Source: an uncultured Bacteroidota bacterium | Lineage (GTDB): Bacteria; Bacteroidota; Bacteroidia; Flavobacteriales; Flavobacteriaceae | Direction of reading: 5' to 3' | DNA: 64,000 nt | Assembly: GCA_902590705.1 (NCBI GenBank) | Contig: CACIXU010000008.1 | Span: 1 to 64,000, forward strand | Shown: in pieces, positions 18,727 through 27,417 of the stretch | Layout of the letters: every line of letters starts with the position of its first letter | How positions within the stretch are numbered: position 1 is the stretch's first letter | Translations under genes and position numbers: made by a program | Notes under the pieces: model-generated | What the model saw: only the letters and a program-made list of their open reading frames with translations | Database searches by the model: none | What the model was told of the DNA's origin: nothing

Positions 18727-20358
18727 ATGAAATATAAGTATTTAATGTATATTTTTATAATATCAATTTTTGGCTGTAAAAACTCTAATTTTATAGATAA
18801 TTCTTTAGTGGAAAAAGCAGTTATAAATGGAAATTTAGCTCAAGAAAGTTTTAAGAGATCTTTGAATTTTACAAATGCATGGCTAGAGCTGAGAGACACA
18901 GAAAGTGGACTAATTCCAACTAACTTAAACAAGAAAATTGATCTTTGGGAACCAGCAAATTCAGCTGCAGATAATTACCCTTTTATGGTTTTGACAGCTT
19001 ATCTGTTAGATAAAGATTTATATAATGGGGTGTTACTTGATATGCTAAATAATGAGAAAAAATTAACATCACGAATAGGTTCTCTACCAGATGTTTATTC
19101 ATTTACTAAAAAAACCTTCGAAAACGAAATTTTGGATTTAGGAAATATAATCTTCGGAGCCTCTGAATATATCAAAGATGGCTTAATGCCTTTAAATGAA
19201 TTTATTGGGCCATCTCCATGGCAAGAGAGAATGATTGATATTTTAGACGATTTATACATTCATTTTAGTTACTTTGATTCTTTGGACAAATATTTCACTA
19301 AATCCTCTTACGTTGAAGAGATCAATGGAGAGATGCTACAGACACTTTCAAGAGTGTATTGGATGACTAGTGATCAAAAATATCTAGACTGGGCGATTAA
19401 AATTGCAGATCATTATTTATTAGAGATTAATCTATCAAATGTCGAATACCTAAAACTCAGAGATCATGGTTGTGAGATCATTGGAGGTCTTAGTGAACTT
19501 TATATGACTCTTCATCTTCTTTCTCACGCTAAAAAATATGAATATCAACCTCACCTTTATCGCTTGTTAGACAGAATTTTAACTTTTGGACGTAACCAGG
19601 ATGGATTTTTTTACAATTCGATTGATTTAAAATCCAATCAAGTAGTAGATAACAGAATTGCAGATACATGGGGTTATACGTTGAATGCTTTTTATACAGT
19701 ATGGATGACAGATAAAAAATCAGAATACATAAAGGCAGTTTTAAAACCTTTTAAAAGTTTGAACAATAGCTATCGTAATTTTGAGTGGGAGCCAAAAAAT
19801 CAGCTTGGGCCATTGGGTAGCCACGACGGTTACGCTGATGCTATTGAAAGCGGGATTAATTTATATAATAGGAGGCAGGATTCTGAGCTTAAAGCTTGGA
19901 TTGATTCTGAGATTCAAGTACTTTTTGGAATGCAAAAAAACTCTGGTATTATTGAAGGGTGGCATGGAGATGGGAATTTTGCAAGGACCGCTTTGATGTA
20001 TGGACTATGGAAAACTCAAGGTGCTCATTTGGATCCTTGGCAACCTACTGTAAAAGTAGGTGCAATCTCAACTAATGACAAGAGATGTTTTGTCATTACA
20101 GCGGAGGATGATTGGGAAGGGCAATTGATGTTTGATCAAAAAAGATATAAAACAAACCTAAATCTTCCGGTTGATTATCCTAGAATCAACCAATTTCCAG
20201 AATGGTTTACATTAGATCATGGTGCTATATATAGCATTGAATCCAATCAAAAGCAGCTTAATGGAAGATATGAAGGAAAAGATTTAAAACTGGGCATTAA
20301 AATAAGTTTATCTGCTAACGATCAGTGTATAATAATAGTTAAAAAACCCCGAATCTAA
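18727..20358 (+). CDS. Lipoprotein with predicted (alpha/alpha)6-barrel fold, glycoside hydrolase-like
   Basis: A 543-aa protein with a lipoprotein signal ('YIFIISIFGCKNS'), hence envelope or surface. The body is helical with recurring aromatic/acidic helix ends ('GLIPTNLNKKIDLWEP', 'DNRIADTWGYTLNAFYTVW', 'GSHDGYADAIESGINLYNRR', 'GWHGDGNFARTALMYGLW') of the kind seen in six-hairpin glycosidases and lyases, and an apparent small beta-rich C-terminal domain. I do not recognise a specific CAZy family. It follows the HAD gene by 13 bp. A role in releasing the sugar or cyclitol used by the neighbours is inferred only. Confidence 0.6.
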   Translation: MKYKYLMYIFIISIFGCKNSNFIDNSLVEKAVINGNLAQESFKRSLNFTNAWLELRDTESGLIPTNLNKKIDLWEPANSAADNYPFMVLTAYLLDKDLYNGVLLDMLNNEKKLTSRIGSLPDVYSFTKKTFENEILDLGNIIFGASEYIKDGLMPLNEFIGPSPWQERMIDILDDLYIHFSYFDSLDKYFTKSSYVEEINGEMLQTLSRVYWMTSDQKYLDWAIKIADHYLLEINLSNVEYLKLRDHGCEIIGGLSELYMTLHLLSHAKKYEYQPHLYRLLDRILTFGRNQDGFFYNSIDLKSNQVVDNRIADTWGYTLNAFYTVWMTDKKSEYIKAVLKPFKSLNNSYRNFEWEPKNQLGPLGSHDGYADAIESGINLYNRRQDSELKAWIDSEIQVLFGMQKNSGIIEGWHGDGNFARTALMYGLWKTQGAHLDPWQPTVKVGAISTNDKRCFVITAEDDWEGQLMFDQKRYKTNLNLPVDYPRINQFPEWFTLDHGAIYSIESNQKQLNGRYEGKDLKLGIKISLSANDQCIIIVKKPRI

Positions 20359-20371
20359 AATGAGACGGGGT
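20346..20371 (+). terminator. Hairpin at the 3' end of the barrel-lipoprotein gene
   Basis: ACCCCG ... CGGGGT with an inner TCT/AGA pairing, overlapping the last codons and stop. The A-tract lies before the stem, so as an intrinsic terminator it would favour the minus strand; on the plus strand it may protect or pause the 3' end. Confidence 0.45.
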
Positions 20372-20587
20372 CATAACAAAAACAAATAATTAATTTCCTA
20401 ATGGAAACATCTTTAATAAATTTAATGTTAAATAACACTTGTAATTGGGGTATCTTAGACTAACTGTACAATTTTTAAGATTCCTAAAAATTTATTCCCT
20501 TTTTTTGATGAGATCTTATTTTACATCTTCTAAATTAACATTTTAACAAAATAAAGAATTAGAGTATTTAATTTAAAAACATTAATA

Positions 20588-21478
20588 ATGAAAAAATCAC
20601 TCTTTTTGGTTAGTTTAATATTCTTAATTAATTCCTGCAAAGAAAAAAGGCCCAATCAAGAAATATGGCAACCTTTATTCAATGGAAAAGATTTGTTAGA
20701 TTGGGAGATTAAGTTTGCTAATTATGATTTAAATTTTAATCTGAACAACACTTTTCGTGTTGAAGATAGTATGATCCGAATTTCTTACGATGATTATAAT
20801 ACTTTTGATGATAGCTACGCGCACATTTATTATAACAAACCATTTTCATATTATAAATTGCGATTTTATTACCGATTTTTAGGTGATCAAGTTAGTGGAG
20901 GTGAGACCTGGAACATTAGAAATAGTGGTATAATGTTACATTCCCAATCTGCACGAAGCAACGATTTTGGTCAGTTTTTTCCGGTTTCTATTGAAATTCA
21001 ATTATTGGGGGGGCTTGGAAAAGAAATGCGGACTACAGGAAATTTGTGCACTCCAGGTACGGCAGTTGAAATTGATGGTAAGATAAATTATAGACACTGT
21101 ATAAAATCAACTTCTGCTACATATCATGGCGATCAGTGGGTTAAAGGTGAAGTAATTGTTTTAGGGGGAGAAAGTATTACGCACATAATTGAAAATGATA
21201 CTGTTTTAAAATATCAATTACCCCAAATAGGAGGAGGCTTTACTAACCCTAGAATGGGTGACCAAGATTGGTTATCCCGAGGAGTTGAAAGTAAAGATTA
21301 TTGGATTGCAAAGGAGGGGGAGGTGTTAATCGATGGTTATATTGCTTTACAGGCAGAGAGTCATCCAATTGATTTTAAAAATATCGAAATACTAAATCTT
21401 TGCGGTTGTATGGATCCTAAGGCTAAAAATTATAAGTCTTATTTTATTAAGTCGGACAACCGCCTTTGCATTTATTAG
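20588..21478 (+). CDS. DUF1080 (3-keto-disaccharide hydrolase-like) lipoprotein
   Basis: A 296-aa lipoprotein ('SLIFLINSCKEK') with the DUF1080 concanavalin-like fold signatures 'WQPLFNGKDLLDWEI', 'NSGIMLHSQ' and 'PVSIEIQLLGG', ending 'GYIALQAESHPIDFKNIEIL'. After the domain is a Cys-containing tail, 'LCGCMDPKAKNYKSYF ... LCIY', resembling the 'GCTDPxAxNYN ... CIY' tails of Bacteroidota surface proteins. DUF1080 proteins act on glycans, some on 3-keto sugars made by FAD- or NAD-dependent oxidoreductases, which fits the oxidoreductases upstream. A 229-bp gap separates it from the previous gene, so it may have its own promoter. Confidence 0.8.
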   Translation: MKKSLFLVSLIFLINSCKEKRPNQEIWQPLFNGKDLLDWEIKFANYDLNFNLNNTFRVEDSMIRISYDDYNTFDDSYAHIYYNKPFSYYKLRFYYRFLGDQVSGGETWNIRNSGIMLHSQSARSNDFGQFFPVSIEIQLLGGLGKEMRTTGNLCTPGTAVEIDGKINYRHCIKSTSATYHGDQWVKGEVIVLGGESITHIIENDTVLKYQLPQIGGGFTNPRMGDQDWLSRGVESKDYWIAKEGEVLIDGYIALQAESHPIDFKNIEILNLCGCMDPKAKNYKSYFIKSDNRLCIY

Positions 21479-21500
21479 GTTTAAGTTCAATTTTTATGAT

Positions 21501-22157
21501 TTAAAATTTCTCTACCAAAAGCCTTTTGCACACTGTATTGCTTAAGGTTTCTTCCAAATGGTTTTTGTATTTCACAACCATTGAATTGTCAAAAGGTTCC
21601 ACAGACTTGATTTTTATTTTTAATCCCAGGTGTATTTCTCTCCTGTTTAAAAACTTTAAAAACTCATCAGTGGTATTAATTACTGCAGCTATTTTTACCA
21701 TATCGTCTGGTTTGCACTCACTTAGTTTACTATAGGCCTTCCATTCCATCTCCCCGTTTATATCTGGAATTGGTGCCCCGTGTGGATCAAACTTTGGATA
21801 ATCTAATAATTCAGCCATTTTGGCAAATAATTTTGGAGATTTGATATGCTCAATTTGTTCAGCAATATTGTGAACTTCCTCCCAGCCAAACCCCATTTTT
21901 TCTACTAAATACATTTCTGTAAGACGATGTTTACGAATTATTAAGGCAGCTTCTTTTTTACCTTTTTTAGTAAGTATTAATGGTTTGTAACTTTCGTAAT
22001 ACACCAATTTTTTGAAAGCCATTTTTTTCATCATATTAGTAACTGTAGGCATTTTTATATTTAAATGTTTAGAAAGATCATTCACGCTTACTGACCCTTT
22101 GTCTTTTGAAAGAGCAAACAACGCTTTTAGATAATTTTCTTCTACCAATGAGTGCAT
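21501..22157 (-). CDS. DtxR/MntR-family metal-dependent transcriptional regulator
   Basis: A 218-aa regulator from the ATG at 22157 (the track uses an upstream TTG). It has an N-terminal winged helix ('VEENYLKALFALSKDKG', 'MPTVTNMMKKMAFKKLV'), the metal/dimer domain ('ALIIRKHRLTEMYLVEKMG', 'IAEQIEHIKSPKLFAKM', 'FDPHGAPIPD') and a C-terminal FeoA/SH3-like region. The Asp in 'DPHG' in place of Cys is more MntR/IdeR-variant than DtxR, so the metal may be Mn or Fe. It is divergent from a TonB receptor whose promoter carries a perfect inverted repeat, the likely operator. Its stop is 22 bp from the convergent DUF1080 gene. Confidence 0.88.
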   Translation of the reverse strand: MHSLVEENYLKALFALSKDKGSVSVNDLSKHLNIKMPTVTNMMKKMAFKKLVYYESYKPLILTKKGKKEAALIIRKHRLTEMYLVEKMGFGWEEVHNIAEQIEHIKSPKLFAKMAELLDYPKFDPHGAPIPDINGEMEWKAYSKLSECKPDDMVKIAAVINTTDEFLKFLNRREIHLGLKIKIKSVEPFDNSMVVKYKNHLEETLSNTVCKRLLVEKF

Positions 22158-22217
22158 CCGCAAATATAACAATAAACATTATGTTGCATCTCTACAATGA
22201 AATATAGTGTAAACTAA

Positions 22218-22248
22218 TTTGTTAGTTAAGACTAACTTAATACTTTTG
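22218..22248 (+). promoter_or_regulatory. Promoter of the TonB-receptor gene with embedded DtxR-type palindrome
   Basis: TTTG (22218-22221), a 19-bp spacer and TACTTTTG (22241-22248) match the Bacteroidota -33/-7 consensus TTTG/TAnnTTTG. Inside the spacer GTTAGT-TAAG-ACTAAC (22221-22236) is a perfect inverted repeat resembling DtxR/MntR boxes. A bound regulator would block RNA polymerase. The coding start (GTG 22266) is 17 bp past the -7 element. Confidence 0.75.
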
Positions 22249-22265
22249 CAATATAAACATTTTCA

Positions 22266-24569
22266 GTGGACCTTTTTCAATTTTCCATAAAACAAAAAAA
22301 TAGAAGAATACTAATTTTTGTTATATGCTTTATTTACCATCTAGGTTATTCCCAAATGGTAACACTATCTGGTAAGGTAACTCACCGAGGTAGTCCCGTA
22401 CCATTTGTCAATATATTTTTAAAAGGAACTACACTGGGTACTTCCACAGATGTCAATGGTCAGTTCATAATTCAGAACATTCCCTTAGGAACCTACACAG
22501 TGCTTATCTCATCCATTGGTTTTGAAACCTTATCATCAAAGCTATCTCTAATAAAATCTTTAAATGTGGTTAGCGATTTTCAACTTGTTGAAAATACTTC
22601 TTATTTAGAAGAAGTAGTCATTTCGGGAACGATGAAAGAAGTTACCAAGCAAGAAAGCCCAGTTCCCGTTAATGTTTATGGGTTAAATTTTTTTAAAGCA
22701 AATCCTTCCCCGTCTATTTTTGAGTCACTTAAAAATATCAATGGGGTTCGGCCTCAATTAAATTGTAATATTTGCAGTACTGGAGACATTCGTATAAATG
22801 GCCTAGATGGACCTTATACTATGGTCCTAATTGACGGAATGCCAATTATGAGTGGACTTTCGACTGTATACGGATTGACGGGAATTCCCCAATCATTGAT
22901 TGAGCGGGTTGAAATAGTAAAAGGACCTGCATCTACCCTTTATGGGTCCGAAGCCCTTGGAGGGCTTATCAATATCATTACCAAAAAAATATCTCGTTCC
23001 CCATCATTAATATCAGATGTTTTTTCATCAGATTGGGGAGAATTAAATTATGATTTAGGTTTAAAATTTGATTATGGTGAAAAGGTTCAATCCCTTTTTG
23101 GAGTTAATTATTTTAATTATCAAAACCCAATAGATAAAAATAATGATGGCTTTACTGATCTTACTCTTCAACACAGAGTTTCGATCTTTAACAAATTGAA
23201 TTTTAATCACAAGGACAATCGTTTATTCTCCATAGCTGGAAGATATGTTTATGAAGATCGTTGGGGAGGAGCGATGAATTGGGAAAAGAAATTTAGGGGA
23301 GGAGGAGAAGTCTATGGAGAAAGTATTTTCACCAACAGATGGGAAATAATAGGTAGTTACCAATTACCTTATAAGGAAATCGTTAAGCTCCATTTTAGTG
23401 CCAATGGGCACTATCAAAACTCGGCTTATGGAACTACCATTTACAATGCTACCCAACACATCGGTTTTGCCCAAATAACTTGGAATAAAAATTTTAGAAT
23501 TAGTGATCTACTCTTAGGTATTGCCTACCGGTACACATTGTATGACGATAATACCCCGGCAACTAATGGAATAAATCAGCCTAATGAAATTCACCTTCCA
23601 GGAATCTTTATCCAAAATGAAATAAAAATTAATGAACAAAACAAACTACTATTAGGTTTACGACATGATTACAATAGTATCCATGGAAATATTTTAACTC
23701 CAAGATTAAACTATAAATGGAATTCTTCGGACAAGAAAAATATTTTCAGAGTTAGTGCTGGTAATGGCTTTCGTGTGGCCAATATCTTTACTGAAGATCA
23801 CGCTGCTCTTACAGGAGCACGTTCAGTTGAATTTGAGGGAAAACTAAATCCCGAAAGGTCATGGAATTTTAATCTAAATTTTGTAAAGAAAAATTATTTT
23901 ACCAATGGATTCTTCCTTTTAATAGATAGCAGTGTTTTTTATACCAATTTCAACAATAGGATTCTCCCTGATTATGACACTGATCCCAATAAGATCATTT
24001 ATGGAAATTTAGAGGGGTCTTCTGTATCTAAGGGTATTACTTTAAATCTTGATATGTTATGGATAAGTGGATTAAAAATTTTAGCAGGAGCTACCCTAAT
24101 GGATGTATCAATCAAAGAAAACGGAGAGCGTTTCAGGCAACCGCTTACTGAATCATTTCAGAGCACTTGGGGTATATCTTATGAATTAACCTCAATTGGA
24201 CTAGCAATAGACTATACGGGAAATTTATATGGTCCGATGCGATTGCCTTTACTGGGTAAGTTAGACCCAAGACCCGAATATTCTCCTTGGTGGAGTATTC
24301 AAAATATACAGCTCACCAAAACCTTTTCAAATCAATTGGAGATATATGGAGGCATTAAAAATTTACTTGACTTTACGCCTGATTCTAATAGTATAGCAAG
24401 ACCCTATGATCCATTTGATCAAAATGTAGTTTTTGGAAATAATGGGCAAGTCATTCCTACTGCCGAAAACCCCTATGCACTTACTTTTGATCCGTCTTAT
24501 GTCTATGCAGCAAATCAGGGAATTAGAGGATTTATTGGAATTAGATACACCCTAAAAACAAGAATGTGA
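22266..24569 (+). CDS. TonB-dependent outer-membrane receptor (probable metal or metal-chelate uptake)
   Basis: A 767-aa receptor. Start is GTG; a hydrophobic signal ('RRILIFVICFIYHLGYSQ') precedes a CarboxypepD_reg-like domain (aa ~32-115, 'VTLSGKVTHRGSPVPFVNIF'), the plug ('PVPVNVYGLNFFKANPSPSI', 'RINGLDGPYTMVLIDGMPI', 'ERVEIVKGPASTLYGSEALG') and a 22-strand-type barrel ending in an aromatic-rich 'GIRGFIGIRYTL' segment. A CNIC pair sits in the plug ('QLNCNICSTGDIRI'). Control by a divergent DtxR/MntR-type regulator and the operator-like palindrome suggest an iron- or manganese-linked ligand. The following thioredoxin-like gene overlaps by 4 bp. Confidence 0.9.
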   Translation: MDLFQFSIKQKNRRILIFVICFIYHLGYSQMVTLSGKVTHRGSPVPFVNIFLKGTTLGTSTDVNGQFIIQNIPLGTYTVLISSIGFETLSSKLSLIKSLNVVSDFQLVENTSYLEEVVISGTMKEVTKQESPVPVNVYGLNFFKANPSPSIFESLKNINGVRPQLNCNICSTGDIRINGLDGPYTMVLIDGMPIMSGLSTVYGLTGIPQSLIERVEIVKGPASTLYGSEALGGLINIITKKISRSPSLISDVFSSDWGELNYDLGLKFDYGEKVQSLFGVNYFNYQNPIDKNNDGFTDLTLQHRVSIFNKLNFNHKDNRLFSIAGRYVYEDRWGGAMNWEKKFRGGGEVYGESIFTNRWEIIGSYQLPYKEIVKLHFSANGHYQNSAYGTTIYNATQHIGFAQITWNKNFRISDLLLGIAYRYTLYDDNTPATNGINQPNEIHLPGIFIQNEIKINEQNKLLLGLRHDYNSIHGNILTPRLNYKWNSSDKKNIFRVSAGNGFRVANIFTEDHAALTGARSVEFEGKLNPERSWNFNLNFVKKNYFTNGFFLLIDSSVFYTNFNNRILPDYDTDPNKIIYGNLEGSSVSKGITLNLDMLWISGLKILAGATLMDVSIKENGERFRQPLTESFQSTWGISYELTSIGLAIDYTGNLYGPMRLPLLGKLDPRPEYSPWWSIQNIQLTKTFSNQLEIYGGIKNLLDFTPDSNSIARPYDPFDQNVVFGNNGQVIPTAENPYALTFDPSYVYAANQGIRGFIGIRYTLKTRM

Positions 24570-25045
24570 AAAATCCTAAACTATATTTGATCTTTCTTAT
24601 TGTGGGAATCTTATTCCCTTTAACTGGTTTTTCTCAAATTGTTTCTCAATCATTTGAACAATTGGATGTTTTACAAAAAACTCAAAGCCGTTTTGTTGTG
24701 GTCTTTATTCATACAGACTGGTGTAAATATTGCCAAGCTATGAAAAATACTACGTTTGAAGACAAGGAAATAGCTGCACTGTTAAATCAAAATTTTTGGT
24801 TTCTAGACTTAAATGCAGAAGAAAAAAGCGATATTACTTTTAATGGACAAACTTATAAGTTTCGACCTACTGGGAATAATACTGGCATTCATGAACTGGT
24901 GGAAAAATTCACGATGCCTGACGGCAACTCCTCTTACCCTATCCTTTGTATTTTGAATACTAACTATGAAATTATTTTTCAACATAATCAATTTCTGTCA
25001 GTTAATGATTTACGATTATTTCTTAATGATCTTTTAAAAATTTAA
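24566..25045 (+). CDS. Secreted thioredoxin-fold protein with CxxC site
   Basis: A 159-aa protein with signal peptide ('LIFLIVGILFPLTGFSQ') and a thioredoxin-like fold of the DUF255/Thioredoxin_7 type: 'VVFIHTDWCKYCQAMKNTTF' carries the redox CKYC. The GTG start overlaps the receptor stop by 4 bp, implying translational coupling. A periplasmic redox partner for the receptor (its plug has two close Cys) or for reduction of the imported metal is possible; neither is shown. Confidence 0.85.
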   Translation: MKNPKLYLIFLIVGILFPLTGFSQIVSQSFEQLDVLQKTQSRFVVVFIHTDWCKYCQAMKNTTFEDKEIAALLNQNFWFLDLNAEEKSDITFNGQTYKFRPTGNNTGIHELVEKFTMPDGNSSYPILCILNTNYEIIFQHNQFLSVNDLRLFLNDLLKI

Positions 25046-25066
25046 TAGCCACTTTTATAGAGATAT

Positions 25067-25091
25067 AAATCACTTCTTTAAGAAGTGATTT
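25067..25091 (+). terminator. Perfect 11-bp hairpin after the TonB/thioredoxin operon
   Basis: AAATCACTTCT-TTA-AGAAGTGATTT, 21 bp past the stop codon. There is no T-run afterwards, but position and stem quality suggest the transcript end. The following ~220 bp to the next gene is AT-rich with nothing else recognised. Confidence 0.55.
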
Positions 25092-25312
25092 AGCAATATA
25101 CAAACAGAGCCTATTTTTATGTATAATTTTAACAGCTTCGGTTAGAATTATTTTATTTATTTGATCATATGAGCTTTAAAAAATTAGATATTTAGTATTT
25201 AGAAGGGATAAATTTTACAGATCTAATTTTTTGTATCGAACTATTATACGCTATTCTCTATTTCTAGAATGGCATTCATAAATTTACGATGTTTTAAAAT
25301 AAAATTTGATTT

Positions 25313-26692
25313 TTGGAAAAGAATGACCAGATTTTTTTAGAGGCTTTAAAAAAGATATATCATCAAGTTTCCACAGCCCCTGATAATTTAAATAAAGAAG
25401 AGGTTCGCCTTTTGAGTTCAAAGCTAACCAAAGAGGCTTTTTCTCATGTTAATTTTCAAATCTTAGGTTCTGAAAATCTACCATATGGTAGTAATTGTAT
25501 TTTTATTTACAATCATCTGGATAATCATCCCCGCTATAACGTGGCTGACGATTTCCAAATTACTTTAGATAGTCATTTTATCACTAGCCTTATTTTAAAT
25601 AAATACTATAATCAAACAGGAAGTCGTGTCGCAAGGTTTTCACTGAATTCTGAAATCAACCATAAGTTTTATTACGATCGGCTGGGATTTATTAGAGTTT
25701 ATGCTAAAGATTTTACTCCTACTAATTTAAAAAAAAATGAGATTAGAGCTTTCAACAAACAGTTTTATCCTAAAGCGATGGAAATTTTGAAAAGTGGGTC
25801 TGGCTTAGTGTTTAGTCCAGAAGGTTATTCTTATTCCACTGAAGACTCTCCTGGCTCTTTTCAGCATGGTATTTTCAAACTTGCCTGTCGAATGATTCCT
25901 CAGCCTTTAATTGTTCCATTAGTAATGGCTAATTTTGACAAGCTTGCTTCAAAAGCGACTTACAAGTGTGAAATTAAGAAACCTTTTCGAATGAGTGATT
26001 TTACTATTTTGGATGAAAATGATAAATATTTTCCTAGAATTGTAAAAAGGATAAATGAGCAGTATGCTGTTTGGGTTAAAGATTTGATCCTAGAGGATAA
26101 TAATTTTAAAAGAGAGATTAGGGATCTAAAAAAGAAAATTGACCAAAAAGAAGATACCTCAAATATGATAGTTTTTTATGGAAGTTCAACTATAAGACTT
26201 TGGAAAAACCTTGAGGAAAATTTTCCAAAACACAATGTTTTAAATTTAGGGTTTGGAGGCGCATTTATAGAATCATTAGAAAAATATTTTGAGACTTTAT
26301 TTTGCTTTGAATGTCCAAAAATAATTGTCCTATACCTTGGGGGTAACGATCTTAGCTTGAATTATGATGCTAATAAAATTGTTGAAATGATTAGATCTCT
26401 AATTTTTAGGATTCACAAAAAATTTCCTGAAAGTAAAATCATAAATATTGGAATCAAGCCCTCTTTTGAGCGTCAAAAAGATTTGGAAGTTATTAAACAA
26501 ATTAATTATAGGATGCAAGAGTTTTCGGGGAATATTACTTATTTAAATCAAGTTGATTTGTTCGAAGAACTAATGACTAATGGAAACATTGATAAAAAAT
26601 ATTTTCTTCAAGATGGACTTCACTTAAATAAACAAGGCTACATAGTACTAAATAAATTACTTCATGCAGAGCTTAAATTATTGAAAGTCTGA
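25313..26692 (+). CDS. Fusion protein: PlsC-like acyltransferase + SGNH/GDSL hydrolase
   Basis: A 459-aa protein. The N-terminal half (aa ~25-255) looks like a glycerophosphate-type acyltransferase: 'CIFIYNHLDNHPRYNVADD' holds the His/Asp motif and 'GSGLVFSPEGYSYSTEDSPG' resembles the EG-T/S substrate block. The C-terminal half (aa ~280-459) is an SGNH hydrolase: block I 'NMIVFYGSSTIRLW' (Ser), block III 'VLYLGGNDLS' (Gly/Asn) and block V 'LQDGLHLNKQGY' (Asp-X-X-His). No signal peptide is visible. The start is TTG: an in-frame stop lies 6 bp before it and the next Met is at ~aa 141. It is isolated between hairpins. An acyl-transfer/deacylation pair on one lipid or glycan is inferred. Confidence 0.82.
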   Translation: MEKNDQIFLEALKKIYHQVSTAPDNLNKEEVRLLSSKLTKEAFSHVNFQILGSENLPYGSNCIFIYNHLDNHPRYNVADDFQITLDSHFITSLILNKYYNQTGSRVARFSLNSEINHKFYYDRLGFIRVYAKDFTPTNLKKNEIRAFNKQFYPKAMEILKSGSGLVFSPEGYSYSTEDSPGSFQHGIFKLACRMIPQPLIVPLVMANFDKLASKATYKCEIKKPFRMSDFTILDENDKYFPRIVKRINEQYAVWVKDLILEDNNFKREIRDLKKKIDQKEDTSNMIVFYGSSTIRLWKNLEENFPKHNVLNLGFGGAFIESLEKYFETLFCFECPKIIVLYLGGNDLSLNYDANKIVEMIRSLIFRIHKKFPESKIINIGIKPSFERQKDLEVIKQINYRMQEFSGNITYLNQVDLFEELMTNGNIDKKYFLQDGLHLNKQGYIVLNKLLHAELKLLKV

Positions 26693-26821
26693 TATATAGG
26701 TATTGTTCACAACAAAAAAACATTACCTATGTATTTAATTTTAGTTTGTGAAGTCGAAGTTCTAGGAGCTTTAAAGTATTTTTCCTTATTTTAGACATAT
26801 TAGATTTTAGTACATAAAAAA

Positions 26822-26849
26822 ATTCCTCAGAACGAGCGTCCTGAGGAAT
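26822..26849. terminator. Hairpin ATTCCTCAG ... CTGAGGAAT
   Basis: A perfect 9-bp stem preceded by an A-run and followed at once by the 19-mer repeat. With A before and no T after, it is a better terminator for minus-strand transcription. It could also be the end of a small RNA in the 278-bp gap. Confidence 0.4.
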
Positions 26850-26853
26850 AATA

Positions 26854-26872
26854 TTAACCATAAACCAATTTA
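26854..26872 (+). repeat. Intergenic 19-mer TTAACCATAAAYCAATTTA, copy B
   Basis: TTAACCATAAACCAATTTA, directly after a hairpin and followed by AAATGAATTAA. Identical to the copy at 27418. Confidence 0.6.
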
Positions 26873-26970
26873 AAATGAATTAAAGTGGTTGTTAAATTTA
26901 AGATTAATTTTTTAATAATAAAAGTTTAATCATCAGAAATAATAGATCAGGGTGCCCTATAGTTAAATTA

Positions 26971-27387
26971 TTGGACGTTTTGGGAGACAAATGGTCCATA
27001 ATCATCGTTAGAGATATTTTTAACGGGAAAAAAACTTTTGGCGATTTTCTCGGTTCTCCTGAAAAAATATCTACAAGCGTTTTATCTAGTAGACTTCAGC
27101 TTTTAAAATCACATCAAATTATCGACTCTGTTCCAGACTTGAAGGACAAAAAGATAAAAGTATATTATCTTTCCGATAAAGGTATCGATCTTTTTCCTGT
27201 AATGTATGAGATGTTTTATTGGAGCATGAGAAATTTTAATACAGGTCTCATCCTCCGAACCGATGGTTTTGCAGCCCATTTGCAAAAGGACTCTGACAAA
27301 AAGGGTTATAAAGGTATGTCGTCGGATCAAGTTATTAATGAAGCTCAAAAAAAATATTTAAAAATTAGGTCAAGTATTTTGAAATGA
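26971..27387 (+). CDS. HxlR-family winged-helix regulator (N-terminus uncertain)
   Basis: HxlR regulators bind DNA as dimers and often control redox or aldehyde-stress genes. The conserved core is plain: 'DVLGDKWSIIIVRDIFNGK', 'SPEKISTSVLSSRLQLLKS', 'KIKVYYLSDKGIDLFPVMYE'. The track starts at TTG (26971), but the same frame upstream encodes 'IIRNNRSGCPIVKLL', which is the conserved Cys-Pro N-terminus of this family, back to a TAA near 26905. That open stretch has no ATG, GTG or TTG. So either translation begins at a rare codon (ATC near 26929/26932), or the start codon has been lost and the gene is failing. The conserved frame suggests any loss is recent. Confidence 0.75.
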   Translation: MDVLGDKWSIIIVRDIFNGKKTFGDFLGSPEKISTSVLSSRLQLLKSHQIIDSVPDLKDKKIKVYYLSDKGIDLFPVMYEMFYWSMRNFNTGLILRTDGFAAHLQKDSDKKGYKGMSSDQVINEAQKKYLKIRSSILK

Positions 27388-27417
27388 TGCTTTTTTTATT
27401 TTACTTTGATTTAACAA

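Noticed and set aside
22161-22168. Minus-strand TATATTTG as promoter of the DtxR/MntR gene
   Set aside because: It ends 4 bp before the ATG at 22157, so the transcript would start inside the codon; also no -33 box.
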